Notes: generated by a model not told the origin, from the letters alone. A stretch of DNA of 64,000 nucleotides from Phoronis australis (GCA_002633005.1 NMRA01000016.1:161396-225395), one strand, 5' to 3'. Positions 24,750 through 40,100 are shown, counted from the first letter of the stretch. Numbers and translations: made by a program.

Positions 24750-25164
24750 TCACGCGTCTAAACTAGAATTTGTAAGGCCCGAGTAAGTATCTTTCAATCT
24801 TTTGAGTTGACCAATGTCATTGTCTTTCAAATACAGCGAAGAAAGACGTTCAACTTCGCTACTCAGCACCTTTCTCCAAACGCCAACGTTTCCTGGCGAC
24901 AAAGCTGACTGAATCTGGCACATTGCCAAGGCGGCTTTTGCCACCAATTCACTCTTGGGATCTCCGGCGATTATTCTTTGTATTGAATGTTGTTTTAATA
25001 AATTGGTCATCAACGGCAATGCTTTATCGTATTGTTCTGTCTCGATGTATATACATCCCATTTTTAAATCAACCAATTCTTTAAAAAGCGAGAACATAAC
25101 GACGCATCGGTCGTGGATTTCTAAAGCTTCCCTGTAATGTCCAAGCGCCGTGTCGTACTGTCTC
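24750..25164 (-). CDS. NB-ARC/TPR gene exon 9: last TPRs and C terminus
   Basis: After a TTTTAG acceptor one base completes a Lys codon, then RQYDTALGHYREALEIHDR gives a clear TPR helix pair. A second repeat includes YIETEQYDKALPLMTNLL. A helical tail rich in Leu, Ser and Lys ends at NSSLDA followed by TGA. It is the longest TPR exon; the other TPR exons are one-repeat size. Confidence 0.85.
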
Positions 25165-28100
25165 CTAAAATGATAAAGATAATTTACAATCCGTGAATTT
25201 TCAATACATATTCCTTTTACCATTGTAGGTACATGTTTCAGGGATACGTTTTTTGAAAAGGGACTTCAGATTCAAATCAGAAATTCTTTTCTTCCATTTG
25301 GCTGTTGCTGAACAATGTTTACCATGTAAGCTAATTGCTAGCACATCACAGTTCAGTAATAACAATTTATACACAGCTACCAATTAAGAGCACGTATTTC
25401 TTTTGTACTTTAATGAATGGATAATAGAATTTGTTTTCGGAAATAGTTGTGCAAGACAAAATTTCAGTTTGACGTCACGCTTCACGATACTGCCCCTTAA
25501 CTTCAAGCGCAATGGCAATACTGGAATCATTAAAGTGACGTAATCGGCGAGACAAGTGTTACTTTAAATCAGGACCAAGACGAATCGAAATCACGACCAC
25601 GGTCCGAAGATTTTCTAGCGTGGCTAAAGCCCACTCGATAAACAACTGATTTTTAAGCGTATTTAGTTAGTCATCGACCTTTACTTCCCCCGAGTGACTA
25701 GCAGCCAACGGCAATTATTGGCGTTTTGTAATAAAATCACAAAAAATCAACATATTTCGTTGTTTTGTAGCTCTTGTCAAAGAAAATGAATCCAAGAATT
25801 CTATATAGCAACAACTCCAAAATGCAATTTCTAAAACTGGTTCTATTCCTTGAAACACCAGGCCTCAGTTTTGCAAACTGTAGGCAAGGTGGTCCTAGGC
25901 TAAAACGTGTACCGTCACTTTCAAAAAACGCTTGTGAAGGCAAAAAAGGCTCAAGGAGCGTCAGTATTGATAAAATCGGGAAAAGTTGCAACTCAGTCAT
26001 TGGTTTTACTCTCCCCTTGTCAATAACTACCGTGTGCAACAAATGACGCAATCGGTTACAAGTCATTTTCTTTCCACCCGGCCGGTCACAAATAACTTTT
26101 GCAGACAGACAAGTCATTAGTTTCCCGTGCAAATCACAAGTGTGACATTCATGTTCCAGACTACGGATCGACCATTTTCCACACTAAGTTGACAATTGTT
26201 ACACGACCTCTGATATTTAACCCCTGTGACTGGCTAAAACCCAATATGATAACTTTCGATATGATGTAGTATCGACTGGGTAGCCTCGGAATGGCACTTT
26301 CCATTCAATTTGCCTCCCGAACGTCAGATGCACTGTTCATAATCTGGCCAATCACAGGCTGCAGAAATCAAAGCTTCTAACCGACTGTGTAAACAAGGCG
26401 AGCAGACGATGACAGGTAAGAACATGACAAAATAACAACAGACGAAAACTCAAAAGAAAGAAAAATCACTAGATGTCTAATAAAACAAATAAACACTAAA
26501 CCATTAGAGACCTTATCCTCTGGATCAGTCCATATATGTTCATTATAGGGGGCGTCACAAACCCGCACCCCCACCCTGCCCGAACTCAGACAAAGTCTAC
26601 ATTTTTCGCCCTTCCCTTTCTTCCCGCACCTATTTCCTATTTATGACAGTCTGACATTTCTTACTTGTAAGCGTATGCTTTTCCCATCTCGTACAGCACA
26701 TCCGCTGTATATTGGTGTTCGTAACAAAGCTGTTCTCTTACCTTTTTCGCCTCTCTCAGGTACACGAGTGCTTCGTCTGCAAAACCCAACACCTCTCTTA
26801 TAAGGTGATGGTAGAGGGATCTTAAAAGCAACCATATTGGATGTTACCTGCATTATAATGCAGATCCCTGGTAAGTGTTTACCTTGTAGAGTCATTGTTC
26901 TGTTAAAGGCAGTTTTAAAAAATTGGAATGCGTTACTTCACAGTTGTTTGGTGAAATCAGCCATTAAAAAGGCCACTTGCAAAAACACGACTTCTTTGTC
27001 AATTTCTGCTTCCGCCAGAGTAAGATCTCGAGGGTTGTTTTCGTTTCTAGATGGCATTCAAATAAAAACTAGGTTCGTAAATTAACTTTTGACATCTTTT
27101 CACAAATTACGACATCAACTTGCGGCAGAGTAACTCAGTGATAAAATGGCGTCAAGTAAGTGTGGAAAATGTTGACGTTTCTGCAAAAACTGCCGGCTTC
27201 TTTTGTTAAACGACTTTTTGTTTTGGTTAAGAACTGGTTCTGTGTTTTGCTTCATTTGGGCCTTACAACTACCATAGGTGCGATTTCAATTTTCAAAATT
27301 TGAATTAATTTTTGTTACAAGGGTTAACTGCCTTGTCGAGCGTGTCTGTAAATATTAATTTAAAGACAGTTTAGGCCTAGCGAGTGTGTGTTATTCATGT
27401 AACACTGGAAAACGATGCCAACAGCCAGGCAAAAGGCTAGCATCTTGGTCCTGCATTCACTTTCATTCAGCAAACACGAATGGCCTGCACAGACTCTGTT
27501 CAATAGAGTGTAGGACATGAATGAAGACACAAGCTCCTGGCCCTTGTTGCGCCATTGACATCATTGCCTGTTCGATACATGTAGATACATACTCGCCAAG
27601 GGAATAGTAATTAACACGGAACTATGATTTTCCAAGGTAGACAGGGATGTTCATTTTTATTAAATGTAGCATCAACAATGATTGCATTCCCCAATTCCCC
27701 TTTAAAAATAAAGCTTCGAGGTCAAAGTAAATTACAGTGTAGTACCCAACTACCGTGTCTGAAAATGCCGCAGAAATTGTATTTAGTGGCTCTCCTACGC
27801 GCCACCAGTTTTTCCAATCGGTCGCCACTAATGCTTCTCTAGTATTTCTCAATACGCAGTCTTTGCCAATCACTTCGGCCTTCGTAACCGCATGCGATAT
27901 ACTGATAGGTCCCACGGAGGAAACTAATTCACAAAGAATATTGATTGGTTCGAAACTTGAGTTTTGGCATCGAAAATGAAAAAAGAAAAGCGGGTTCTGA
28001 GAATTGTAAGTGAATTTGTGAACAGTCCGAATAGTATCAGCGATCATTTTGTTGTGCTGACATCAGAGGACTTATGAATGATCATCGCAGACTCTGGTTC

Positions 28101-31100
28101 AGTGTTCTATGCATAATTAGGTACACTACATCGTATTTGGCCTTCGGCTTTTTGATACCATCAATTAACAATTTTTGCCAAGACACTCATGATCCACAAA
28201 CACAAACGTAACATGCACTACAGAGATAAATACACAAAACGAACGTTCCGAGGGTGGCGTTGATGAAGTGATATCCCAAGAGACATTACTCCGCGCATCG
28301 ACCGAGACCGAAGGTCATGTCGAGTGGGATATTTCTTCGTCTACGCCAATCGAAGTACGTTTTGTATTTATCCCATATGCATCAAATTCCTCATATTCTT
28401 TCATTTTTTCGCCAGATCTTTCAAACACTTCACTCAGGCTGTTCACGTGGCGGATCACATCCTATATGTATCATTACCAGCAATTCGTAAACTAGGTCAT
28501 CCGCCAGGTTCTCTGCGAAAACTAGGTCATCGCTTATGGACCAGTTAGCGCTTCACTCTCCGCGTGTCTGCTGGTNATCCCAAGAGACATTACTCCGCGC
28601 ATCGACCGAGACCGAAGGTCATGTCGAGTGGGATATTTCTTCGTCTACGCCAATCGAAGTACGTTTTGTATTTATCCCATATGCATCAAATTCCTCATAT
28701 TCTTTCATTTTTTCGCCAGATCTTTCAAACACTTCACTCAGGCTGTTCACGTGGCGGATCACATCCTATATGTATGTACTTGCGTGTTAGGTTGCAAGTT
28801 TTCTCTAGTAAAAGAAACAGTTTTAAATATAACGATTTATTACTTGAATAGAGATAATACAGATGCAAACAACGGTAACTGTGCATTGAACTCGTAACAT
28901 CTCCTGAAAATGGTTAAATAATAACAATATTTCAAATTCTAGTTAGAAATCGACGTCTGAATTGCAGACGACATATTTAGCAATTGAAAACTGAGACAGA
29001 ACTGTCATATAATTAACAGACCCGTTCCGGATGTTAAGATTGAGACCTGATTGTAAGTTGAAGGTTACTTACACTGTTGCAAATGCATTGCTTTTAACTA
29101 TTTTCCGAATGTTTGATGATTGAACCGGCTATTGACGTCGAGTCGACATTGACCTACCTTTTGAACTTTCCATGTCAGAGGTCATTGTTGAAGTAGTGCG
29201 GGAGGTGAATACGGAAAATATTATAAAATGGCCGTATTTCCCTCTACCGATTCAACGCGTATGGGATAAAACGAAGTATCTTGTAACAGACGTTTCATCG
29301 CCAAAAATGATACCCGATTTAAAACAAGGATTTCATTGGATCTCAGTACACTGTCCATCAGTTTAGGATAATATTATTCCCTTAAAGATTCTGGTAACGT
29401 ACATCTCCTAAGGTTTTGCAACGTATCACTACTACAGAGATTATGGTTCCTGTCTTCGATCTCACTACCTAAATACAGTTCACAATATTCGTGTTCCCTC
29501 AGAACAACTGATTCCCTACCCTTTTGATCAAACCACGTGACGACACACGAAACTAAGATAGTCTTATTGTGAAGGGTTTGATTTTAACCACTTCTAAATA
29601 ATTTTCCATTAAGAAATATGTCGCTCTTAATTACTTTCTGTAGGAATTGACTTGAATAGTCTTGTATGATATGCCAAATATCATTCTGAGCTAAGTTAAT
29701 CAGTTTATCTTTCAAATTGTTTACAAATTTCGCCTGATTTCTAATTGGCTAGTCCACTCCACCCAAAAAATCCGGTTTTTGTAAAAATATTACTTTCAGT
29801 CCCCCGGCTTTCTTTCTGCTATATTATTTATTATCCCATACATGTTGAATCTGTCGAGGGAAATACGGCCATGTAATAAAGTTTTCCGTATTCACCTCCT
29901 GCACTACTTCAACAGTGACCTCTGACATGGACAGTTCAAAAGGTAGGTCAATGTCGACTCGACGTCGATAGCCGGTTCGATCACCAAACTTTCGGAAAAT
30001 AGTTTAAAGTAATACAATTATGATAGTATAAATAACGCTCAACATACAATCAGGTCTCAATCGTAACATCAGGAACAGGATTGTTAATTGTATGACAGTT
30101 ATGTCTCAGTTTTCATGTACTAAATATTTTATCGTTTGCAACTCAGGTGCCGATTCCTCGGTAACTACAATATCAAATATTGATGTTCTTTAACTATTTT
30201 TAGGAGATGTTACAAGTTCAATGAAAATTTACCCTTGTTTTCATGTTTGTTATCACATTTCAAGTAGTAAATCCTTACATTTAAAACTGTTTCTTTTACT
30301 AGAGAAAACTTGCAGCCTAACGCGCAAATCTAGGATGTGATCCGCCACGTGAACAGCCTGACTGAAGTATCTAAAAAATCTGCGGAAAAAATGAAAGAAA
30401 CCTAGGAATTCGAAGGGTATGGGATAAATACAAAACTTTCCGAGAGTGCCGTGCATGAAGTAATATCCCACGAGACATTATTCCACGTATCGACCTTCGG
30501 TCTCTTTCTCGTGGGATATTACTTCATGTACGCCACACCCGGTACGTTTTGTGATATTTTTTTCATTTTTAACGACGATATTTTGATACAGGGTAGGTCT
30601 ATGGTAACCTGATTCACTTTGCATGTACCTGCGCCGTCCGCTCGCTTGGAGTGATGCAGCTGATAAGCCAAGTCAACCAATGTCAGGCATATGTTGCTGT
30701 GGGGCCCTTTATGATAATGGCGTCTGAGCAGCAACGACGTCTTGGCATAATGCAATCCTTTGTCGTACTTTCCCCCTAAAAGAATATAAGACCTCTTAGC
30801 AAAATGTCAAGCTCACAGCTGTGCTCTTAACCTTACGAGTGATTCAAAATAAAGTGGTTTCAAGTTTGCTTGACGTACGGAATCCTCAGCACTTATGCTT
30901 CTCTCGTGGAAATTGTAGTAGCCATGACGCATCTGTGCAGTTTTTGCGGGGAAGAACCAGTCGAGAGAAATTTGTTCATTTGAAGTGTTCATGTAAACGT
31001 TTGCAGTCTTCTACGTCCTCCTTATTTCACTGGATAAATCAAAAACGTTAATTTGTCTTCAAATTATGGTACTGAGGACATAATCTTCCTCAAATTCACA

Positions 31101-34100
31101 AGACCAAAAATTGCATTTAGTAAAAACCTTAGGCCAGTATCACATACACCGCCAGAAGTTTGTCAAATACTTGCCATGTTTCCATATAGGGAAAACGGGA
31201 ATATTTCAATATAACAAAATTAAGGAAATTATTTTCTAAAAAACTACTAATTGCAACAGTCGATGGAACTCTATGGTTCTTTTATTCACAGAAGACTAAA
31301 AATATGTGGCCCAGAGTGAATGCCCGTGACTGGAAAAGCAGATAATATCAAATTATGGTTCGTAATCATCCAGTTCTGCTCTAATAGTTCTTTACATTGG
31401 CTGTGAGAATGACTGGATAAATGTTTCAAAAAATGTCATGTTCTTCTGCACTGTAATACTTATACACTTAATCAATGGAAGAGAAACCTGACTAACGCTA
31501 ATTATTAGCAGGGGGTGCCAAACTCAAATGTTGAACGCACGAGGTCACTGTGATCTGCTCGCCATGGGTAGGCTTCTTAATAAGGTTTGCCACCTTCAGT
31601 TTTCTTTACAAATTACTCATTGCAGCATGGCTTGCTTCAAGATTAGTTCCTCACATTTGGCGTACAGCAATCCCAGGTTGTTTAAGGCAGGAGCGATGGC
31701 TGGATTCTTGGGATTCAGCTGCTTCCTCATTTCCAAGGCGTCCTTCAGATGTCGCTCAGCGTCCTGGAACTGACCTGGAAGCGAAGACAACTCGAGTCAC
31801 ATGACGCAGCTCCACATGGTATTGTTCTTGCTTGACGGGCTTGTTAACCGAAAGTTTCATTTTTGTTACGAAAAATGTCGGCATTATAAATAGAATCAGC
31901 ACCTGTTCTATTCACGCCACATAAATTGGCAGTCACATAAATGATAAATCTGGCGTTCGATAACACTACTTAAAAATATGCAACAGGCAACCAAGGTCAT
32001 TCACTTTGTCCCATGGCACCATGTCACGTGCATTTTAACTTTTGCAATCATTGTAAGACTTGTAGTGTCGCACTCGACATACATTGTCTGTCGACAGCAT
32101 ATGTCAAATGCGACAGTACATGCATACATGTTCTCAACATTGACACACATTGTCGCCTGGGCCATAGCATGCGTCGGGTGTGACAGTATATGCAGTTCCT
32201 CAACGGCACGTGTTGAGTTGAAAGAAGGTCTTGTTTTCCCCGAGTTTAGTGGGAACACGGGATGTTTTCAGACAGTCAAAAACGAGGTTTGTTGCAGCAA
32301 AATGAAACGGGTGAAGAGGTAGGAGATGGTTAGTGCCTGAGGCCTGCCTCGTTGATTTTTCAAAGAAGATTATTTGCTCTACTAAAAAGAAGTTTGCTCC
32401 CACAAACATTCGGTTGACTTCCTTCTCAAACTCTGGATCCCCATTCCGACTCCCTGTCACATCCACCTCATGGATGCACGTACACTGTATCACAATATGA
32501 CAGTACATGTTGTCGCACCCAGGAATACCATAATATACATGTATGCTGTGAACCCCCACACGTATAGTCGCCGGAGCTACAAAATGAGTCGATGATGACA
32601 GCATGCATTGTCGCACTCGGCGTTTGATGTCATAAAATTCTCGTAAGTTTTTGTTTTGGTTGTGTCCCAGCAGTGTTCCCAGTCCACCCGTTAGTGGAAC
32701 AATGAACCCGTCGTGTTACGTCGAAGAAATTAAATTTCACTTATATAACTTCCTGCTACAAAGTTGCTCTTAATAGTTTCCTTTTTCCGAAGACATGATT
32801 TTAGGTTTTGCAATTTACAGATAGTTAGTTATTTCTCAAGACTCCTCGGGGAATTGGTAATAGTCGGATATAACATGCCAGCATTTTGAGAACCAGATTT
32901 CTACATTAAATAACGGGCATCATTTTATCAAGCTTGTTCTCAAAATGTGGGCAGGTGATATCCGACACGCCATGACAAGTCAACTTGTCCTCCCGTTCAG
33001 TAACGCTAGGACCTCCCTAAAAAGCAAGACTTCGCGAGATTACGGGAGATATTGCCGCATATTTTAAATGAGATCACGTGACTTTGGCTAGATTTTAGCT
33101 AGGTCCCAGCGTAGGTCCTAGCGTTACTGAACGCACGCCGGGGTCTCAATCACTAGCGAATTGTCAGTTCTTTCTAAGCCCTGAAATACCATGAACTTTG
33201 ATTTCCTAAAGGCAGACTTTTATCCGCTCTTAATATTTGAACCAAACATCTACATGGTATCTTACAACCTGGTGAGTGCATGCGTAAGGTATCGACTCAC
33301 CTAAACAATTTAAGGACAGTCCAGCAACGGAGGTGATCTTGGTGATCAGGTGATTGCAACGCCTGCGCCCAGATCTGACTTCAATGTCCATTGCTTCCTC
33401 ACAGCACCTGTCAAATGTAAATAGGCTAATAAACACAAATTTTTAACCCACATATGCATTGAATTTATATTTTCCAACGTCAGGTACCGAAGGTATCGAA
33501 GGGAAACAGTTTACAAAACAACAGACGAGAATTTGGCTATAGTGAAACTTGCTCCGAAATATCCAAATACGGACATATTATTCAACCCGACCAAGGCCCT
33601 TTTTTACAATATTCGTTAAAGCCCGTATGACACATCCATAATATCACATACAACACCTTCTAGTTAGGAGCACTGGTGTCGCTGTGGAAGTCGCCCAGTG
33701 CCACTCCCACAGAGTGCGAAAGTTGTACCATTATATTTGGTCACGCGCATTCAATAAATGTAAAGATACGTGAATCGTCTCAACTTCCTCGTCAAGGTCA
33801 AAGTAACGTGTGGTGGACCAAACACTCACTTGACTGATTCTTGAAACCTGCCGACCTTATATAACATGAAGCCCTTCTTGACAAGGAGTTCAGACATGAC
33901 ATCACTGTTCGGGTAGTCTCGGAGGAGCTCTGTCGCTTCGACGTAAATTTGTTGACATTCGCGCATTGTCATTCCTAAAGAAAATCCCATTGGTGTTGGA
34001 ACGGGTTGATATAACTGCGCCAGAAAAAATATGGCTGAATGTTTATTTGAAATTGTCTCGACAAAAACTAATTTGTGGCCACCGATTTTATCGATTTGTC

Positions 34101-37100
34101 ACAGATGACCAGTATTTCTAGAAATCAAATCAAGTATTGCCATAAAACTGTTCTATAAAGAAATAGAGTAAAGATTTTCGAAAAACAGCGGGAAATGTTT
34201 CTTCTTTGTTTTGAAACTGGTCACACTTACTGAATGTCCGAGGCTCGTAAATTCTTACGTGATGATCCTTGCAGTATCATCACTTGGAGTTATTTTCCAA
34301 TTAGTTCGGTGCGTGTTTCACCAAAATCAATATTTGCATAGATCAGTGAAATAAACTGCGCAGAGTAAGATGCCCAATGCCACCCAAAACAAAAACAGGT
34401 CACTTAATTTTGAGATCTACGTAGACAAAAAGTTAGTTACCTCGATGTTCATGTTTCAGGCTCCCATAATTCATCAGCATTTGACTTTCTTCTTCAGGCG
34501 TTCCAAATCTTTTGGCGGAATCACGACATGTCTTGTAAAACTCAATCGTCTCGTAAGGGGCTACGAGTGACAGAAAGAAGGTAGCTTCTTTTCCAACCTA
34601 AATGCAAGTTAAGTATTTATATATTTAAATTGTATGTACACACAATTACTCGTTGCAATGTTTGAATGAACACTGTCTCTTCCGTGATAACGCAACTTTG
34701 CAGCCATACACGTACGAAAGCAACAGAGAGTATGCGTGTTGTGCACCGTAAAGATAAAAGTACGGGTTGCTCGTGTTTTCAAATATTTCTACGGTAGTCA
34801 AATCCATTCGAAAGTTAAAATCAATTGTTTTCTTTTTATTCGCAAAACCAAATACCTAATAAGTCAAATCTTATGAAGATCCCATATGCATGTATGAACT
34901 GGGCAGAAAAGGCAAGCGCAACGACAACTTGCCACTAGGTTAAGTCGTATCAACAGCAGCCTTGCTTGGGATACACAGAGCAAATTTCATGAAGATACAC
35001 CGAAGAACTTAGGAGATATTGTGTCAGGAGCAAAAAAAAAAAACGTAAATAAAAACACGAGAGCGCCAAAGTATTTAGCTTGGTCCATAATCAACATCAA
35101 ACGAGGTCTCGTCAATGGGAACATGTGTGCCAAAAAGCTTGGAGATCCATCCGAAAGCTCGGTAAATATTGAAGCAGACACAGAATTGCCGCTACGGAGC
35201 GCTGCAATTTTCGAATCTGTCCGAAAATCAACTACAGTCTACAGTCGTTTTCTTTTCAATAAGACCACATCAACCAACTGTTTTGGCTAAGGAGGTGGAA
35301 GTCAAAAACACAAGAATAGCAAAAACTTACACTGACGGTGCACAGAACAAGAGTATTGATTTCCGTCTTTCAGCATATCAAATTCATAGCATTAGCAAGT
35401 GAAAAGAGTATCATCAAAACGACATCATCTTTCCCGAGGCTACCAGACACTTAAAAAATTTGTCCGTCTCGAAGCCAGTGGCAGTTGACCGTTCAATGTC
35501 TAACTTGCAAGTTTCCTAATCGAGCACCCGTGCGTTTTGTGGGGGCAACAAATTCATTAAAAACAAGATCACACAAAATCACGCGAGTGGAAGACGAATA
35601 TTTCGCGAGTATGCTCGGAAGTTTACTCGTGAACCCTAGCAGAATAGCGTCCACTAGAATGATTGATCTGTGATGGGCGGCTATTTCATGTACCGTAAAT
35701 GTCCTCGCCTTGCCTTGAGCGGTCAGCCACCGTTCATTTAAGTCAGAGCTCAGCTCGTAGTTCTGCCTCTACGACAGCCTTAACATCTAAAAACCACCTT
35801 CCTGAAACACTGCACCTTTAACTATCCATTTTGTGGCTTTCGTTTTAACTATATAGATATTTCATAAACCATTTGTTTTCACCGAGACAAAAGCAGGTAA
35901 ATGTAGATTATTACATGGCGAAGCTGTTATCTCCCGTAATCTAGAGCCTGCCCTGAGTGGATTTTGGAGAATTATTGTATTCTAATTCTCCAAAATCTCC
36001 ACGAGGGCTCTAGATATATGGGATGGCGACTGAGAACAGGTAATAACCTATTTATAGCACATACTGAATGATAAATATTGCAATTAATAAATCTGCCATT
36101 CTCTACTCGCCTCGGTTTTCTACTTTCTATGTCAGAGGTACGGGGTTGGAGGTCGTGACCTTAAACATGTAAAAAAACGTCGAGTCATTCTTGTTAAAAT
36201 AAAGTTTTTACACAAAACCAACTGAAAAATTAAACAAAATAGAAATGAATAAAATTATATAAAATAACATTTAAGCAAACAGGCTAGCATACTACACATG
36301 TTATAATGGAAAGCTTCCACCGTGAAAATATCGTCTGCTAAACCTAAAGCAGGTTACCACTGGTTATTAAATATATTTTCCAAGTCAAAAGATTCCCGAC
36401 GACATGTTACCCACATTTAAACTGGAAATCGATAATTTGCGAGTGAGAGAAAATGACAGATAAATTTTACTGAATTAAAGATGTCGTTTTTATTGAAATT
36501 GTACGTCATACTTTTCACAGCGTAATAAACGTCGGTAAAACGCGGTTTGTTGAACGTGCGATTATTGCACGTCCTTACTTAAGTATTCAACTTTCACGTT
36601 CGGTGACGTCAGCTGCTGAGTAGCTCAATGGTTAAGGCCACGGCTGTCGTTACACGAAGATTGAGTTGCCTCGGGTTCCCGCCAAAATGTTAATCATCAC
36701 GCGTTGATTAACCCATGTTGTTAATCAATGTTTTCAAGTTTTTGTAAAAAGTAGGTGCATTAAATAAAAGGTGCAGCTACTTTTGAGCAGCTTTAAGTTA
36801 AATGAATCACACAGACTAGACATAATGGCAAACTGTAAAATGGCAAAAAGATGGTTTTAACTAGCGATACTAAAATTATGTAGACCTTTCTAATCTTTTA
36901 CAATGCCCACTACTAGTCGAAATAAACAGCTACTTAATATTAGGACCCTCGGCAATCAGGAAGCCCTCTAACGAGGAGATGATGTAGTCTGCAGTAAAGC
37001 CCCCCCTCCCCTCTGCCAAATCTAGCCAATCAGGAGTACCAAAAGATGAAGAATTGCGCAGGATGTCAGAAAACGTATACTTGGGTTACCTTGTAAAAGA

Positions 37101-40100
37101 TTGGGTACACATCTTCTTTGCAGTTAATTGCTTCTCTCAGTAGTTGCCGAACATTTACTGTCTCGTGATTATGCCAGGCACTGACTTTATCGTAGTCCAG
37201 GAGGCATTTCCCAAAATATCGGATAAATCTTTCTCTTATGATGTCACTGGCTCCAATATGCTGCATTGAACCCAGGACTACATCCCTTAGAAAAGGCAAC
37301 ACTCTAAAAGTTTTCCTCGACTCCGAGAATTCAATAAGATTACGATCAAAAAGTGGTATAAGAGCACTTTCCTTAACTTCAGCCACAGAAATCTGACCCA
37401 TGATGGCACAAGCAGCTTCGGCGGAAAACTCGCCTGACATGAAGTTCAACGCCGCCCAATATTCTCGAACACAGTCAGAGATAAAGTTAAACGATGACGT
37501 AAGCGCCTCCCTGACTCCTTCGTCGTCTACGAAGGCATCTGATTCCAAGAAATCGTACAGCGACTTCCGTTGAAGGATTTCACATACATCATGTGCGTTG
37601 ATGTGTCCCACACGGTCTCTCAACATGTTTGCGACTACTCGTAAAACTTGAGGAAGGCCACAGCAGCGAACTGCGAGTTCTGCTTCACAATTTCCATAGC
37701 TGACGTTAACTCCTATTTTATGCAGAAGTTCTATCGAGTCTGGAACGGTCAACGTGGATAAGGCTTTGGAAAAAAAGTTTTTACCCAAACGCCTTGTGAG
37801 ATTGAGCTTGAAACGCGATGTTGCAATAATCCTTGTCTTCTTACATTGGGTTACTATTGAAGAGCAGGTGAGAATGAACTGCTTTTTTGAAGGCAGGCTG
37901 GAAAGAACGGGATCGCAGTTGTCCAGTAACAACAAGCAAAAAGTCCCATCCATGGTGATTTCATTTATTTGTGCAGCGACGTCATCGGCTGGACATTTGC
38001 TATCAGCGCCGCCGTAAGCCGACAAAAAAGACAGATGTTGTAGAATGGTTCTGACAATATAAGTCGAATGATCAGAACGCATAGATTCATCATGATCGTT
38101 TTCGAAGTAGACATAAACCATCCGAAGGGGTACGTTGTTTTCCAAACTTTCTTCAAGAAGTTCGTTAAACACCTGTGTGCAGAAAAACGTGATTATTGAG
38201 AAAGCAACAACAAACCATGAACACTGTTCAGCTGCAAGAAAAGTATCGGCTGTTGTAACTATATTTTCAAGAAATACCAGCACGTCTTACTCAGCAAGTG
38301 AAAAGTGTTTCTTGCGCTGATATCTACTAACTTGTTTTGACCCAAAAAGCATTTAAAATTGAACAACAGCAAATAAGATTTTCAATGCGTAATGGTTCCC
38401 TTTTACAAAAGGTAAACATTTCTGACCTCGAAAAACCAATGCGTCTTTATGTTGTGGCTAAAAATTTGTAGATGATCTCAAGCGTATGTTATTCATACAA
38501 AGTATAAACTCGATAAATTATTTCCCACTCAGTCATTAGTACAGTGATCTTCAAATTAACCTCTCCCATTTGTCGAATGCTTTTGGTTTTTGAAATGAGA
38601 ATTCAACAAATGTATCACATGTTACCCGGGTTTCCTTTGAAGTTGATTTAAGAATGTTCTAGAAGGGAGGGATAACCAATGTTTACAAATTGTGTTTAAT
38701 TCACTTTTCATACCACATTATACAGTAAATATTGGCTTTAATTCATTAGTTCTTTTCAACTCGTTACATGTTCAAAATTTGCCTTCCTAGTCAATTAGAT
38801 AATTTGGAAATGCAATACCGTCATAAGTCCGTTTTGAAGTGCATAATGCGAATTCCACTATAAAGGAATATACACAATTCTACATTACGCCGATACACGG
38901 TTTAGTAATAAGCTAACTTCTGCTGTCAAAACAGACGCACTCTTCCCAAGGGGTTTCCTGGTAGCTGGCTCAAATAATTCATGGCCTCCATAAGTAATGT
39001 TTCCCATCAGAAAACATAAATTTTTATAAGATTTTCCCATCGTTTAATTTTTTATCCATGTTATTTCAAGGGATTCTATAAATAATGCAACACAGATTAT
39101 ATTCAAGCTACAATTTTAATGTCTGAACCGATGCTTTTTGGAATTTTATACTTTTGTGAGTCCAGATAAATTCAAAGAATATTTTCCAAAGATGTATTTT
39201 TAAATATGTCACTGGGCGAGGGAGGGATTAAGAAATGAAATTTACTTGATATTTGATATTTTCTATGTTATACTTTGTTTTATTCATAATTGTAATATAT
39301 GACATTTCATAGCCAAGAGCAAGTACATGTACGTGCGCCTTGGTTTCATATTTGAGAACGCAGTTTTATTGACACACTGAGGTTCTGTTTTTTCATAATA
39401 CGTCGAACATAATATTAGGAATCTCAATTAATTTCCATTTATGGAAATAATTCATGAAGTTGAAAATACAGTTTTGAGCCATTATATTGAATTTTTGAAA
39501 ACTCGGGAGTTAATGGTCAATGTTCTTAGATCCGATTCAGATACATTGATCTGTCTGATCTTTATTTGACTTCAGACCAGAGAACTTTGCGAATTGCTCC
39601 AGAGGATCCAGTCTTTTTGTGTGATTTCTGAACTATCAGTTTCGATAAGTAGGCCTAGTGCCATCAGCATGCTGGGAAATTTTAACGTCTCTGCTTCCAA
39701 AGGTTTGGACATTTTATCTTGAACATTTATTAGGCGAAATTCGAGAGTGTTATTGGTGTTGTTATTTCGCTATGGATGTACTTCTTATGGGAAATTTCCT
39801 AAAATGCAATGAAGTCACGATCAGTTCGGGCATGACAGTTACGACCGTGCGACTTATAAAATACTGACGAAATACAAAACGCCGGATTCCATAGAAATGT
39901 TGATAAATGTAAAGTACAGAATGGCAAATATTTTCGTCCAAATACACAGCGGAACGTCCATGCCTTTGTATTCGAATGTGAGTTCATAGGGTTACACGAA
40001 TGAAAGGAGGTGGCCTTATGTCCGCCATTTTATAGTCGGCGTAGACATAACTTAGTTGCTGACATTTGATAATAATCCACGGCATTCACTTGCCTTGATA

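Noticed and set aside
25737-26132. 131-codon minus-strand ORF between NB-ARC exons 8 and 9
   Set aside because: No TPR features; exon 8 splices directly in phase to exon 9, so it is intronic.
28268-28897. Several repeated plus-strand ORFs of 74-95 codons
   Set aside because: Duplicate frames caused by the single-N repeat within the foldback element; no protein family match.
32200-32616. 138-codon minus-strand ORF in NB-ARC intron 5
   Set aside because: Built largely from repeated GACAGTACATG and TGTCGCACTC words; no TPR pattern, so it is not the missing repeat exon.
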